NCBI RefSeq assembly: GCF_015714715.1
Contig: NZ_WAHS01000002.1
Location: forward strand, 930,001 to 994,000
DNA from: Aestuariivirga litoralis
GTDB lineage: Bacteria > Pseudomonadota > Alphaproteobacteria > Rhizobiales > Aestuariivirgaceae
Reading direction: 5' to 3'
DNA length: 64,000 bases
This document shows, piece by piece, positions 1 through 9,600 of this stretch. The notes beneath the pieces are model-generated. The model was not told the DNA's origin, ran no database searches, and was given only the letters and a program-made list of their open reading frames with translations. A program made the position numbers and the translations under genes. How positions within the stretch are numbered: position 1 is the stretch's first letter; each line of letters opens with the position of its first letter.

Positions 1-733
1 TCAGCGCTTCATCGAGAACCTTCTTGCTCTTCCAATCGAAGTTCTTGGGCAGCAGGCGCGATTTCGGCGCGTTGTAACCCATCGTGTAAAGCAGCGTATG
101 GGCCATGTCGGCCTGGAAGCCGATGGTCTGGGGACGATCCGTCTCCTCCATCGTGTTGATCACGTCTTTCCACGAATGCATGCCGCCCCAGCAGATTTCG
201 CCTTCCACCGCCAGGCGCTCGCCGTAATCGGCAGCCACGCTGCAGGCTTCGCGCCAAGTCTTGGCGATCTTCTTGGTGTTGCCGGCCGGGTCCTTGGCCC
301 AATCAGAGGGGCTGGCCGCCGAGTCCACGCGGATCACGCCGTAATGGCGAACACCCAGCTCCTTCAAGCGCGCGCCCAGCTTGCAGGACTTCTCGACATT
401 GGCGACGAATTTCTTGCGGTCGGAAGGAGAGCCCATGGCCGAGCCACCACCCACGGGTGGCCATACAGGTGCGACGATGGAGGCGATGTCAAGGCCGCGG
501 CGCTGCACATTGGCCGCCAGGCGCTTCACCTCGTCATCGGTGAAATCGATATTGATGTGCGGCGGGCAATGGAAAATATCCACGCCGTCGAATTTAACGC
601 CATTGACTTGCGCCTTTTCGGTGAGGTCGAGCAACGTATCAAGCTCGATACCGGGCTCTGAGTCGGAACCCTTGCCGACAAGCCCCGGCCACATTGCATT
701 ATGCAATTTGGGGAAATTATTCTTTCCGCCCAT
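1..733 (-). CDS. Sugar phosphate isomerase/epimerase-like protein, partial (runs off left edge)
   Basis: About 244 codons are visible on the minus strand, open to base 2, so the C-terminus lies outside the window. The N-terminus reads MGGKNNFPKLHNAMWPGLVG and is preceded by a strong GGGAGGA ribosome site. Later segments such as GVKFDGVDIFHCPP and LAVEGEICWGGMHSW fit the xylose-isomerase-like TIM-barrel family (acidic and His metal ligands on barrel strands). Members isomerise or epimerise sugars or inositol derivatives; the substrate cannot be told. It is divergent from a GntR regulator and close to rhamnose-mutarotase-like and UxaA-type genes, which suggests sugar or sugar-acid catabolism. 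Confidence 0.75.
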   Translation of the reverse strand, partial: MGGKNNFPKLHNAMWPGLVGKGSDSEPGIELDTLLDLTEKAQVNGVKFDGVDIFHCPPHINIDFTDDEVKRLAANVQRRGLDIASIVAPVWPPVGGGSAMGSPSDRKKFVANVEKSCKLGARLKELGVRHYGVIRVDSAASPSDWAKDPAGNTKKIAKTWREACSVAADYGERLAVEGEICWGGMHSWKDVINTMEETDRPQTIGFQADMAHTLLYTMGYNAPKSRLLPKNFDWKSKKVLDEAL

Positions 734-822
734 ACTGTCCTCCCAGACATCTATTATTTTTTGTTGAGATTAGACATAAGACGAATTGAATGTCCAGAAC
801 TGTTATATTAGTGTGACAGACA
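734..822. promoter_or_regulatory. Divergent promoter region between the isomerase-like gene and the GntR gene
   Basis: This 89-bp AT-rich gap separates two divergent starts. Bases 800-812 read CTGTTATATTAGT, matching 12 of 13 bases at 3531-3543 just upstream of the uxaA-like start. Both copies have the same orientation relative to the minus-strand catabolic genes. A FadR-type GntR regulator is encoded next door, so this is a candidate operator; that link is inference. I could not place convincing -35/-10 boxes. Confidence 0.4.
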
Positions 823-1533
823 ATGAGGGGCCGGATGATAGCCAGTTTTTCCAAGGTGCCACTTGATCGCCGCCGTTCGATGCGTGAGCAGATCTATGAC
901 CTTTTGCGTGCTGAAATCGTTGGTGGCTCGATCAAGCCGGGTGCCACGATTGATGAAAAAAAGATCGCCGCCCAATTGAAGATTTCAAGAACCCCGGTGC
1001 GTGAGGCCGTCAAGAAACTCAGCGATGAGCATCTCGTCGAAGTGATTGCTCAATCCGGCACGCGCGCTGCTCCATTGGACAGGGAAGAGCTGCGCCAATC
1101 CTATATCGTGCGCCGTGCACTGGAGATGGAAAGTGCGGCCCAGGCTGTGCCTCACATGGCGCAGATTCACGCAGATGCGCTGGCAGATATCCTGCAGCGC
1201 CATGCCCGCTTCATTGATCAGCGCGATTACGCCAAGGCGATCGCGGCGGATGATGAATTTCATCGCTACATTGCCGAGATCAGCAACCTGCCGCGCCTGT
1301 GGCGGGCGATCGAAATTCAGAAAGCCCCGCTGGACCGCTGCCGCCATCTGGCTCTGCCGCATCCGGGTGAGGCCGAGGCCACATTAGATCATCACCGTGC
1401 CATCATCCGCGCGCTGAACAGCGGCAATGCCGAACAGGCACGCAATGCCATGGCCAGCCATCTCGACAAATCCTATTCCAACGCGGTCAAGATTCTCGAC
1501 AAGGAACTGGAACCGCAAGCCGGAGAGAATTGA
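823..1533 (+). CDS. GntR-family transcriptional regulator (FadR subfamily, FCD domain)
   Basis: 236 aa. An N-terminal winged helix-turn-helix (about residues 20-85, with REQIYDLLRAEIVGGSIKPG and ISRTPVREAVKKL) is followed by an all-helical FCD ligand-binding domain (about 95-220). The FCD metal-ligand pattern looks present (DDEFHRYIAEISN, then DHHRAII, then a late His). Such regulators usually repress sugar-acid or organic-acid operons and release DNA on binding the metabolite. The start could instead be the ATG at 835. It is followed one base later by the mutarotase-like gene and is divergent from the isomerase-like gene, so it probably regulates this local catabolic group. Confidence 0.85.
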   Translation: MRGRMIASFSKVPLDRRRSMREQIYDLLRAEIVGGSIKPGATIDEKKIAAQLKISRTPVREAVKKLSDEHLVEVIAQSGTRAAPLDREELRQSYIVRRALEMESAAQAVPHMAQIHADALADILQRHARFIDQRDYAKAIAADDEFHRYIAEISNLPRLWRAIEIQKAPLDRCRHLALPHPGEAEATLDHHRAIIRALNSGNAEQARNAMASHLDKSYSNAVKILDKELEPQAGEN

Positions 1534-1534
1534 A

Positions 1535-1864
1535 ATGCAGCGCATGGGCCAGGTGATCGGGCTGAAGCCGGAGATTATTCCCGAATATAAGAAAATCCAT
1601 GCCGCCGTCTGGCCCGAAATCCTGGCGCTGCTGTCGGATTGCAACATCACCAATTATTCAATCTATCTGCGCGAGCCGGAAAACCTGCTCTTCGCCTATT
1701 GGGAATATGTGGGCTCCGACTGGAAGGCCGACGTCGCCAAAATGGGCGCCAATGCCAAGATGAAAGAATGGTGGGTGATTACCGATCCCATGCAGGTCCC
1801 GCTACCCGTGCGCAAGGATGGCGAGTGGTGGGCGAAGATGGAAGAAGTGTTCCATATGGACTAA
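1535..1864 (+). CDS. L-rhamnose mutarotase-like protein (RhaM/YiiL family)
   Basis: 109 aa, about the usual length of this family. The ferredoxin-like dimeric mutarotase pattern is visible: MGQVIGLKPEIIPEYKKIHA, an AVWPEILALL segment, NITNYSIYLREPENLLFAYWEYVG and a C-terminal KMKEWWVITDPMQ. The His in KKIHA and the Tyr/Trp residues correspond to positions lining the sugar pocket in RhaM. The family interconverts alpha and beta anomers of rhamnose or related sugars. The ATG lies one base after the GntR stop, so the two genes are probably co-transcribed. The true sugar is unknown. Confidence 0.8.
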   Translation: MQRMGQVIGLKPEIIPEYKKIHAAVWPEILALLSDCNITNYSIYLREPENLLFAYWEYVGSDWKADVAKMGANAKMKEWWVITDPMQVPLPVRKDGEWWAKMEEVFHMD

Positions 1865-1870
1865 TTCACT

Positions 1871-1960
1871 CTCTCCATGGGCGGGCTTGACCCGCCCACC
1901 CAGTATAGCGTTCCAGCTGGGTAAAGACTGGATCGGCGGGTCAAGCCCGCCGATGGAGAG
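1871..1960. repeat. Nested inverted repeat (REP-like) between the mutarotase-like and uxaA-like genes
   Basis: An outer inverted repeat pairs 1871-1897 with 1933-1960 (CTCTCCAT plus a GGCGGG-TTGA-CCCGCC core). Each arm is also a small hairpin by itself (GGCGGG/CCCGCC). The spacer holds a third stem, ACCCAG with CTGGGT (about 1898-1922). The element lies between two convergent genes. It could act as a bidirectional transcription stop or be a REP/BIME-type repeat. There is no U-tract on either strand. Confidence 0.7.
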
Positions 1961-1983
1961 TTAAAAATAAAGCGGCAGTAAGC

Positions 1984-3519
1984 TCACATCACCGCGCCGA
2001 TATACCAAGGCACATATTCATTATCGCCGTAACCCAGCAGCTCAGACTTGGTCTTTTTCCCCGAAGCCGTGGCCAACACCAGATCGAAAATCTGCTTGCC
2101 CTTTTCCTGCAGCGACACGCCCTCAATCACGTCGCCGCAATTGATGTCCATGTCCTCTTCCATCTGCTTGTAGATCGGTGTGTTGGTCGCAAGCTTGATC
2201 GAGGGGCAGGGCTTGTTGCCATAGGCTGAACCGCGGCCCGTGGTGAAGCACATCACATTGGCCCCGCCGGCAACCTGCCCCGTGGCCCCCACCGGATCAT
2301 AGCCGGGCGTATCCATGAACACGAAACCCTTCTCAGTGACGGGCTCGGCATAATGATATACGGCGTTCAGCGTGGTCGTGCCGCCCTTGGCCGCCGCACC
2401 GAGTGACTTCTCGAGAATGGTGGTCAAGCCCCCAAGCTTGTTGCCCGGAGACGGGTTGTTGTTCATCTCCATATTGTTGCGCTTGGTATATTCTTCCCAC
2501 CAGTGAATGATATCGACGAGCTTCTTGCCCACGGTCTCATTGCGGGCGCGCCGTGTGAGCAGATGTTCCGCCCCATAAATTTCCGGTGTCTCGGACAAAA
2601 TAGCCGTGCCGCCATGCTCTACGAGCAAATCCACCGCCGCACCCAAGGCCGGATTGGCGGTGATGCCGGAATAGCCATCCGAGCCGCCGCATTGCAAAGC
2701 CAGCACAATGTCAGACGCCAGGCAGGTCTCGCGCTTCACATTGTTCACCGAGGGCAGCATTTCCATGATGGCGCGCACCCCGGCATCCACCGTCTTGCGC
2801 GTGCCGCCGGTTTCCTGAATTGTCATCGAGCGGAATGTATCGCTCTCTTCCACTTTGTACGCTTCCTTGAAGCGCGGAATCTGGAAGCCTTCGCAGCCCA
2901 GCCCCACCATCATCACACCACCCATATTGGGATTGGTGGCATAGCCCCAGGCCGTGCGCTTGAACGTGTCGAAGATCACGCCGCGGTAATCAATCACGCA
3001 GCCATTGTCCTGCGTCAGTGAAACCACACCATCGACATTGGGAAAATCTTTCAGCACGCCGGAGCGGTTGATTTCCTGGCCAATGAAACTGGCCACCGTG
3101 GCCGAGCAATTCACCGAAGTCATAATGCCGAGATAATTGCGCGTGCCCACCTTGCCATGCTTGCGCTTGTAGCCCTGAAATGTGGCGCGTTCATTTTCCG
3201 GCAGCAAAGGCTCATTGCGCGCGCCTTTTGCAAAGGCATAATCATGCGCCAGCTCGCCCATTTCCACATTGTGCTCATGCACCCATTCGCCCGGCGTCAC
3301 ATCGGCCTTCGCAAAGCCGATGATCTGGCCAAATTTGCGGATCGGCTCGCCCTTGGCAATCTTACGCGCCGCCATCTTGTGGCCGCGCATGATGCGCGCA
3401 CCTGCGGTGACCCCTTCGCCGGCTGCTTCACCCTTTTCCACCACGCGGGTTGCAACAGTCACATTGTCGGTGGCATGCAGGCGCAGCATCGAAGGCGCTG
3501 GTTGAGCCGCAGAACTCAT
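1984..3519 (-). CDS. UxaA-family altronate/galactarate-type dehydratase
   Basis: 511 aa. The start ATG at 3519 (MSSAAQPAPSMLRLHATDNV) has an AGAGGA ribosome site; the reading frame stays open further upstream but that part looks non-coding. An N-terminal SAF domain (about residues 10-85, ending near EWVHEHN) is fused to the UxaA catalytic region, with GCEGFQIPR, CGGSDGYSGITANPALG and the late FTTGRGSAYGNKPCPSIKLA. Family members dehydrate altronate, galactarate or related sugar acids using Fe2+ or Mn2+. A 13-bp motif shared with the GntR promoter region lies 12-24 bp upstream of the start. Confidence 0.85.
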   Translation of the reverse strand: MSSAAQPAPSMLRLHATDNVTVATRVVEKGEAAGEGVTAGARIMRGHKMAARKIAKGEPIRKFGQIIGFAKADVTPGEWVHEHNVEMGELAHDYAFAKGARNEPLLPENERATFQGYKRKHGKVGTRNYLGIMTSVNCSATVASFIGQEINRSGVLKDFPNVDGVVSLTQDNGCVIDYRGVIFDTFKRTAWGYATNPNMGGVMMVGLGCEGFQIPRFKEAYKVEESDTFRSMTIQETGGTRKTVDAGVRAIMEMLPSVNNVKRETCLASDIVLALQCGGSDGYSGITANPALGAAVDLLVEHGGTAILSETPEIYGAEHLLTRRARNETVGKKLVDIIHWWEEYTKRNNMEMNNNPSPGNKLGGLTTILEKSLGAAAKGGTTTLNAVYHYAEPVTEKGFVFMDTPGYDPVGATGQVAGGANVMCFTTGRGSAYGNKPCPSIKLATNTPIYKQMEEDMDINCGDVIEGVSLQEKGKQIFDLVLATASGKKTKSELLGYGDNEYVPWYIGAVM

Positions 3520-3530
3520 GGCTTGGTCCT

Positions 3531-3543
3531 CTGATATATTAGT
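3531..3543 (-). promoter_or_regulatory. Candidate GntR operator upstream of the uxaA-like gene
   Basis: Bases 3531-3543 read CTGATATATTAGT (ACTAATATATCAG on the minus strand), 12 of 13 identical to 800-812 in the gntR divergent region. It overlaps an AT-rich stretch suitable for a -10 element. The assignment to the GntR regulator rests on proximity and motif sharing only. Confidence 0.4.
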
Positions 3544-3677
3544 ATATGTTGGACCCTTTAGCAGCAAATGCAAGGTGCAAGTAGCTTTAAAATCAATTCC
3601 GCAGGGCTGGGCCCGGCCCTTAGGCCATGGAACGGCTTGAAAGCAAGGCATGATCTCCGCATAAAGCTCATGCGGGA

Positions 3678-4916
3678 ATGGGGATGGAAACGGGACTGAT
3701 GGCCAAGCGCGCAAAACCTGAATTAAGCAGGCGGGATGCCCATCTTTTCGTCCCCGGGAGGAAGCGTATCCTGTCGCTCGACGGCGGCGGCGTGCGCGGC
3801 GTGGTGTCTCTGGCCTTTCTCCAGCGCATTGAAGAAATGGTGGACAAGATCGAAGGCAAGCCCACCAGGCTGTGTGACTGGTTTGACCTGATTGGTGGCA
3901 CCTCCACCGGTGCCATCATCGCCGCTGCCCTGGCCCTGGGCTACCGGGTAGCCGATATCCGCACCTTCTACGATGATCTGGCGCCAAAGATTTTCAAGAA
4001 ATCGCGCTGGCGGCTGTTCGGCTGGAACGCCAAATTTGATGCCGCCCATCTGGTTTCCGAACTGGCCCGTGTGATCGGCAAGCGCCGCCTGGACAGTGAA
4101 GACCTGCAGACAGGTTTGTGCATTGTGATGAAACGCATGGATACCGGCAGCGCCTGGATGGTGATGAACAATTCGCGCTCTGAATTCTGGGAAAGCCCGT
4201 CCGACAATGCCTATCGTGGCAACCGCGAGCTCTCACTGGCCGAAATCGTCCGCGCCAGCACGGCCGCCCCCAGCTTCTTTGATCCGCAATTGATCGAGAT
4301 CGCCGCCGGTGACGCGCCCGGCCTTTTCATTGATGGTGGATTGACCCCGCATAACAACCCGGCCCTGATGATGCTGATGGCAGCCATCCTGCCGCCCTAC
4401 GGCCTGAACTGGGAATTGGGGCCAGACAAGCTTCTGATTGTTTCCGTCGGCACCGGCACTTACCGGCCCACCCTTCCGCCCAACGCAGCACAAAGCATGA
4501 CGTCGATTGGCATTGCCCTGCGTTCCCTCGGCGCGATGATCGCCGAAGGCCAGCAACTGGTGCTGACGCTGATGACATTTCTGGGCGACAGCCCGACCGC
4601 CTGGACGATCAACAGCGAAATCGGCGATGCCGGGCGTTTCCTGTCGCCGGTTGGCGATCTGTTCCGTTTCCTGCGCTACGACATCAAGCTCGAAGGTTCA
4701 TGGCTCAAGGACAAGCTGGGTAAGGACGTTTCCAAGGAAGTCATCGGCACCCTCCGCCAGATGGATAATCCCGCCAATATGCAAACGCTGACGGAACTGG
4801 CCGAAGCCGCCGCTGCCCTTCAGGTCAAGCAGGCTGATCTGGGTTTTGGACAGAAATCAAAACGTCAGCCCGCGCCGTCACGTAAGACACCAAAGAAGCG
4901 CGCTGCTCGTCGATAA
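3678..4916 (+). CDS. Patatin-like phospholipase
   Basis: 412 aa. The patatin fold is clear: an oxyanion-hole motif DGGGVRG (residues 35-41), the nucleophile elbow GTSTG (74-78, Ser76) and the catalytic Asp in FIDGG (Asp219), giving a complete Ser-Asp dyad. The family hydrolyses acyl esters of membrane lipids. The C-terminus is strongly basic (KSKRQPAPSRKTPKKRAARR), which may favour membrane association. The start may instead be the ATG at 3699. It converges on the RyR/SLOG-like gene with a 92-bp overlap of the 3' ends. It resembles bacterial defence lipases, but there is no CD-NTase nearby, so a CBASS assignment is not supported. Confidence 0.88.
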   Translation: MGMETGLMAKRAKPELSRRDAHLFVPGRKRILSLDGGGVRGVVSLAFLQRIEEMVDKIEGKPTRLCDWFDLIGGTSTGAIIAAALALGYRVADIRTFYDDLAPKIFKKSRWRLFGWNAKFDAAHLVSELARVIGKRRLDSEDLQTGLCIVMKRMDTGSAWMVMNNSRSEFWESPSDNAYRGNRELSLAEIVRASTAAPSFFDPQLIEIAAGDAPGLFIDGGLTPHNNPALMMLMAAILPPYGLNWELGPDKLLIVSVGTGTYRPTLPPNAAQSMTSIGIALRSLGAMIAEGQQLVLTLMTFLGDSPTAWTINSEIGDAGRFLSPVGDLFRFLRYDIKLEGSWLKDKLGKDVSKEVIGTLRQMDNPANMQTLTELAEAAAALQVKQADLGFGQKSKRQPAPSRKTPKKRAARR

Positions 4917-6660
4917 GCCCCACTTCGGCCCAATCTTCACTGGCGGAAAACTGCTGCGGCCCGATCGGCGCAATGACTACACGCTTGTCCGCGATCAAGC
5001 CCAACAGCTTTTCGCTGCGTGCAATCTTCTCATCGCGCAAAGTCGCATTTCCCGCAAACCATTCAGGAATGACGAGGCGCGTTTTGCGGCCACTCGCAGC
5101 CAAGTGCCCCATCAACGCCGATGTAATGTTCAGTTCTTCTTCGCTCAGCAAAGGTGAGATTAGAATGATGGAACGCTCAGGCTCCAATGCAAACCGTTCC
5201 TGAACCGCCTCGGGCGAAATGCCCGCTTGGCCAGCGCCATCAACGATCCCGGCCTGAATGCAGGCCGTCGCGCCATCGGCCTTGGACTCGACCACATGAC
5301 CCAGCAGGAATCGCAGTTGCGAAACATCCTTCTCGATTTCCGCCGTCGTCAACCTTGGATCATCGAAGGCAACCAGGCTGGGATGCAAGCGCCGCCCATC
5401 ATCGCGCACCTCGCCATAGCTCCATCCGTCAAGCCGGCGGTCAGCGCACCAACGCTCATGTTCAAGCCGCGCCAGCCCGCGCATCACATCGTCTTCCACA
5501 TTGGATTTGGCCAAGGGCGTAATCACCCGCGCAAAGGCTTGCGGGCTGACCGACGCGAAATCTTTGCTGCCGCCATCGGTCTCGAGCCCGAGCGCGCTTA
5601 GTTTCTGCACCAAATGGGAAGCGGCCCTGCGATTGGCGCGGCGATAGGTTTCCGGCAGCGCGTCCCACGAGGTTCCCGCTTCCGTCTTGCCCTTGTACAG
5701 CGATTCATAAGCCGCATGAATGCGCCGTGCCACGAGGTCACGCTTGATCAGGATATGCGTGAGAAGATCAGGAATGGAATTGAGATTGCTCAGTTCATGC
5801 ACACCAAGCGCCAGGTTGCGCCCGGTGCGCACCGGCACCATCAATCGTGCGGCCATTGCAGCCCCCGCACCGCCCACAAAGAGCGCCGCATGAGCCAGCC
5901 CGTGCAATTTCTGCAATGCGCAGATTTCAGCAGTCGCGCGCAGCGTTTCATCCGCATCATCAAACAGAACGAAAATCGCGGTCAGCGGATTCTGCGCAGC
6001 GCTTGTAGCAAAAGGTCCGCGCCGTGGATCGCCCAGCGCTTCAAGATCAAGCGCGGTGATCTTGATCTCGGCAGCCAAGGCATATTCCGGAATGTCACGG
6101 CGCAGGATCGCCTCGGCGCGTGCCACGTCAGCCGTGATGATTTCAATGGCAGGCAGTTTCAACCCGCTCGCCACGCCATTGAGAATAATCTCATCAAGGA
6201 ATGACCGGCCCAGCGCACCAAAGCCCAACACTTTGATATTCAGCCTGTCCTGGTTGCGCCATCTCGCCAATTCGAACAGCCGGTGCTCTAACAAACTGCG
6301 TTCGGCGATCAGATCGGCACTGCTCACGATCACCGGGCGCGGCGTGATGCCATCTTCAAACAAGCGTTGGTCCGCCGCGCGCATCAGGTTGCGATCTTCC
6401 ACCCGCACCACCAGCGTGACCGGAAGCTTGGCCTTTGGAGCAACACCTTCAAGCAGTCCTGCGAGCTTGCTCAGCGTGGCAGCATCATCGCCCGCATCCA
6501 CAACCAACACCTGCCCCATCTTGGCGAGAGCAGGATCAGCCCTGCCGCCTTGTGCCTTCACCGCGCGCACCAAGGGCCCAGCGCCGCACAGTGCAATGCT
6601 CCACTTTCCCTTGATCGTCTCAAGTTCAGCCAGCGAGCCGGAAATCTCCGGAAATTTCAT
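4825..6660 (-). CDS. RCK/TrkA-N-like protein with RyR domain and SLOG-like C-terminus
   Basis: 611 aa. A Rossmann-type nucleotide-binding region is visible at about residues 141-240 (IKVLGFGALGRSFL, then AIEIITAD), preceded by a second Rossmann-like segment from residue 20. Residues about 397-452 match the ryanodine-receptor RyR domain (LEHERWCADRRLDGWSYGE and the HPSLVAFDDP region). The tail (about 495-605, IILISPLLSEEELN and YVTARADVLISV) looks like a SLOG/Rossmannoid nucleotide sensor. RyR plus Rossmann proteins occur in bacterial conflict and nucleotide-signalling loci. It is the last gene of the operon, 6 bp after the TIR gene. The role is unknown; ligand sensing is inferred. Confidence 0.72.
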   Translation of the reverse strand: MKFPEISGSLAELETIKGKWSIALCGAGPLVRAVKAQGGRADPALAKMGQVLVVDAGDDAATLSKLAGLLEGVAPKAKLPVTLVVRVEDRNLMRAADQRLFEDGITPRPVIVSSADLIAERSLLEHRLFELARWRNQDRLNIKVLGFGALGRSFLDEIILNGVASGLKLPAIEIITADVARAEAILRRDIPEYALAAEIKITALDLEALGDPRRGPFATSAAQNPLTAIFVLFDDADETLRATAEICALQKLHGLAHAALFVGGAGAAMAARLMVPVRTGRNLALGVHELSNLNSIPDLLTHILIKRDLVARRIHAAYESLYKGKTEAGTSWDALPETYRRANRRAASHLVQKLSALGLETDGGSKDFASVSPQAFARVITPLAKSNVEDDVMRGLARLEHERWCADRRLDGWSYGEVRDDGRRLHPSLVAFDDPRLTTAEIEKDVSQLRFLLGHVVESKADGATACIQAGIVDGAGQAGISPEAVQERFALEPERSIILISPLLSEEELNITSALMGHLAASGRKTRLVIPEWFAGNATLRDEKIARSEKLLGLIADKRVVIAPIGPQQFSASEDWAEVGLIDEQRASLVSYVTARADVLISVQNPDQPA

Positions 6661-6666
6661 TGATCC

Positions 6667-9600
6667 CTACTCCAGGAAATAGGCGCGGCGCTGCGCCGGC
6701 GTCAGTCTATCCGGATATTCGCGCGCCAGATAGGCAATGAAATCTTCGTCCTTTTCAAAAACCGGATTGACCACCACATGCCCCGTCTCGCTGATGGTCA
6801 GATAGCCATGGCCATCCGGCAGGGCGTAGATCTTCGGCTTGTAAGCTTCATTCAGGCTGATATCGGCCAGCTGCTCGCCGGTGGCTATTCTGTAAACCTG
6901 CAGCACTTCGGTCTTTCTGAATTCATGCACGGCCAGCAGCGCGCCATTCGCCGAATAGATCATCTCGCTGATCTGCGCATCGCGCGGCACCGGAAGTTCG
7001 GTCATCTTGCTGGTTGCCACATCCAGAAGCTTGATCATGCCGAAGGGCAGTGCGATGGCCAGCTGTTTGCCATCAGGAGAAAAGGCCATGGCTGTCGTAT
7101 CGAAGGATTTGACCACATGCTTGGTGCCAGTGCTCACCGAGGCAAGTTCCTTGGGGTCAAGCTTGGCGGCCTTGACAGCATCCATCAGGCGGCCGCCCGA
7201 AAGGTCAAGCTGCAGGTCCAATTTGGCCAGCACATTTCCTTCCGGCATCTGCAGCAGTTCCAGCTTGTGATCATCGGTGGCAATGGCAAGGCGCGTTCCG
7301 TCACGTGAAATGGAAATATAAGTGAAGGCCGCAGGCATGGCCTTGCGGTCCAACATCATCTTGCCGTCGGAGATACGCTTCACTTTCACTGCGCCCTCAC
7401 TGGTGGCGCATATGGCAAAATTGTTCATGGCCCCAGACAAGGGGCAGGGTGCCATATCTGGTAGCGGCGTGAGCTTGAGCTTGCTGGGGTCACTGGCATC
7501 CAGCATTTCAGGCACGCCCGATTTGGCGGCGATGAAAGCCTGTGTGGGTGAAACGGCGGTCATCGCGCGCATCGGCGGCGCATCGATCTCGCCGGCCGGT
7601 GCCGCCGTGCCGGTGGCATCAGTATAGACCCGAAGCTTCTGGCTGGCCGTCACCATCGCGGTCGCATTGTCGCTCAGTGCGGCGACAAAAGGAATATCCT
7701 CGCCCTTGATGGGGTCCTTCACCAAGGTGGATTTGCCGGTTTTGATATCCCAGCGATTGATCGCGTTTCCGGTATAGGACGCCACTGCAAGATTCTTTTC
7801 CGGCAGGAAATCCGAAGACTGGAAAGGCGAGGCCATTTTGAAATCAACGCCATTGATGATCAGTGGCACATTGTAGTCCGCCGCCGATGCCACCAGCTTG
7901 TACGACCAACGCGTCACCGAGGGCTTCTCGGATATGGAAAGAAAACCACTATCATCCGGCAGCGGATCAAGCCCGGTGATCGCCGCGCCATCGGTGGTCA
8001 TGAAAGATGTATGTGAGATCCCCAGCAGCGGCGAAATCCACTTGATTGATCCGCTGCCGCCATAGATCATATATTCGCCATTGCCGGTGCCACCCAGAAA
8101 TTGCCCGCCAGAGGGAAAGAAGTCAGTGGCCACATGGCTGGTGCGCTCGCCCGCTTTGAGGTCAAAGAAATCCACGCCATTGAGGCCCATCAGCGCCAGC
8201 GTATTCCAGCGCGATGACACATCGAGTTTCTTGGCGCCCCAGGCGATGCGGGAAAAGCCGCGCTTCAGAGTCCAACTGGCCGCATCAATTTCGAGGATGC
8301 GCCCATCAAGCTGCTCTTGTGCCGCCGCCACATACACAGTCGCCTTGTCCTGTGAGGTCGCCATGGCATATTCCGCCACATCATCGACAGGCAGGCTGGC
8401 CTGATCAGAAAGATCAGCAGGAGAGAGCCGCAGCAGCTTGGCATCCACCACCAGCATCATCAATTCACTGTCGGCATCGAAATAGGCAAAGCCCGGCTTC
8501 TTGTTGACGGGCGTGAAATTGCGCGTGGCAATCTCGGTGCCCTTGGCCACGTCAAATAGATGAAGGTGCAAGTTCTCCGCATCAGCCACGACGAGCAGGC
8601 TGCCGCCCTTGATGAAATGGGTATTCGTGCCCTTCCCTTCGCCAGCGTGGCGTAGAATCTCGCGATTATCAGTAATGTCGCGCACCATCACCGCGCCATC
8701 GGCATTGGTCAGTGCTACGATCTTGTCGCCGGGCGCAATGCTGATGTGGGATGTATCGCCGAAATCCAGCGGCCAGGTCTGAGTGACCGCACCGTCAAAT
8801 CCATTGCGCAACAGCAGCTGCGTTTTGGTGGTAATGACGATAGTGCCATGCATGGCATCGGAAGAAACGGCGGTCGTGCCCTCCGGCAGAGCAAGACTGC
8901 CCCGCTCATGATTGGAATAGATGGCGTTATAGGCGGAGGCGATGGCTTCCTGCACCAGGGGCCGGTCACCACCGTCATTGGCGCCGGGAAGTGCAGCCTG
9001 CACCAAGGCCAGCGCGCCGCGGATCGTGCCGTCCTTGACCAGCCCGTCTGCACCCGACGCCAGATAGCGTGACTGCGAAATCAGTGCTGAATTGCGCTGG
9101 GCCAGCGCCGTCTGCCGTTCTTTCATCGCCCAAACAGTGAGGCCGGAAAGCGCCACGATCGTCGCCAGTGCAGCAATGGCCAGTGCACGGCGCACGCGTT
9201 GACGCGCCTTGGCAAATTCCTGATTGAGGACCGGCAGGTCACCATCGGCAATGTCGTAGATCTTGGCCAGCACCTTGACCACTTGCGCGTCATAGAGGCC
9301 CGCCTGGCGCCAGCGGGTGATCGCCGATTGCGAAAAGAACCGCAGATCGATCCAGTCCCAGCGCGCCGAGATTTTCTCCAGTGGTGCCGGAAATTTCTCA
9401 ATCGGCGCATCAGGGCCCATCACCACCAGAATGCGTGACGGGTCACCATAATATTTGAGGAAGGTCTCAATCTCGCGTTCGCACCAATTGGCCTCGCCGC
9501 CCGGCAATGTCTGAAACACCGATGGCGTCTGCAGCAGGATGAGCGTGCGTGACCGGCACAGCGAGGCGGCAATATGCTCATCCCAGAAATCCACATTGGG

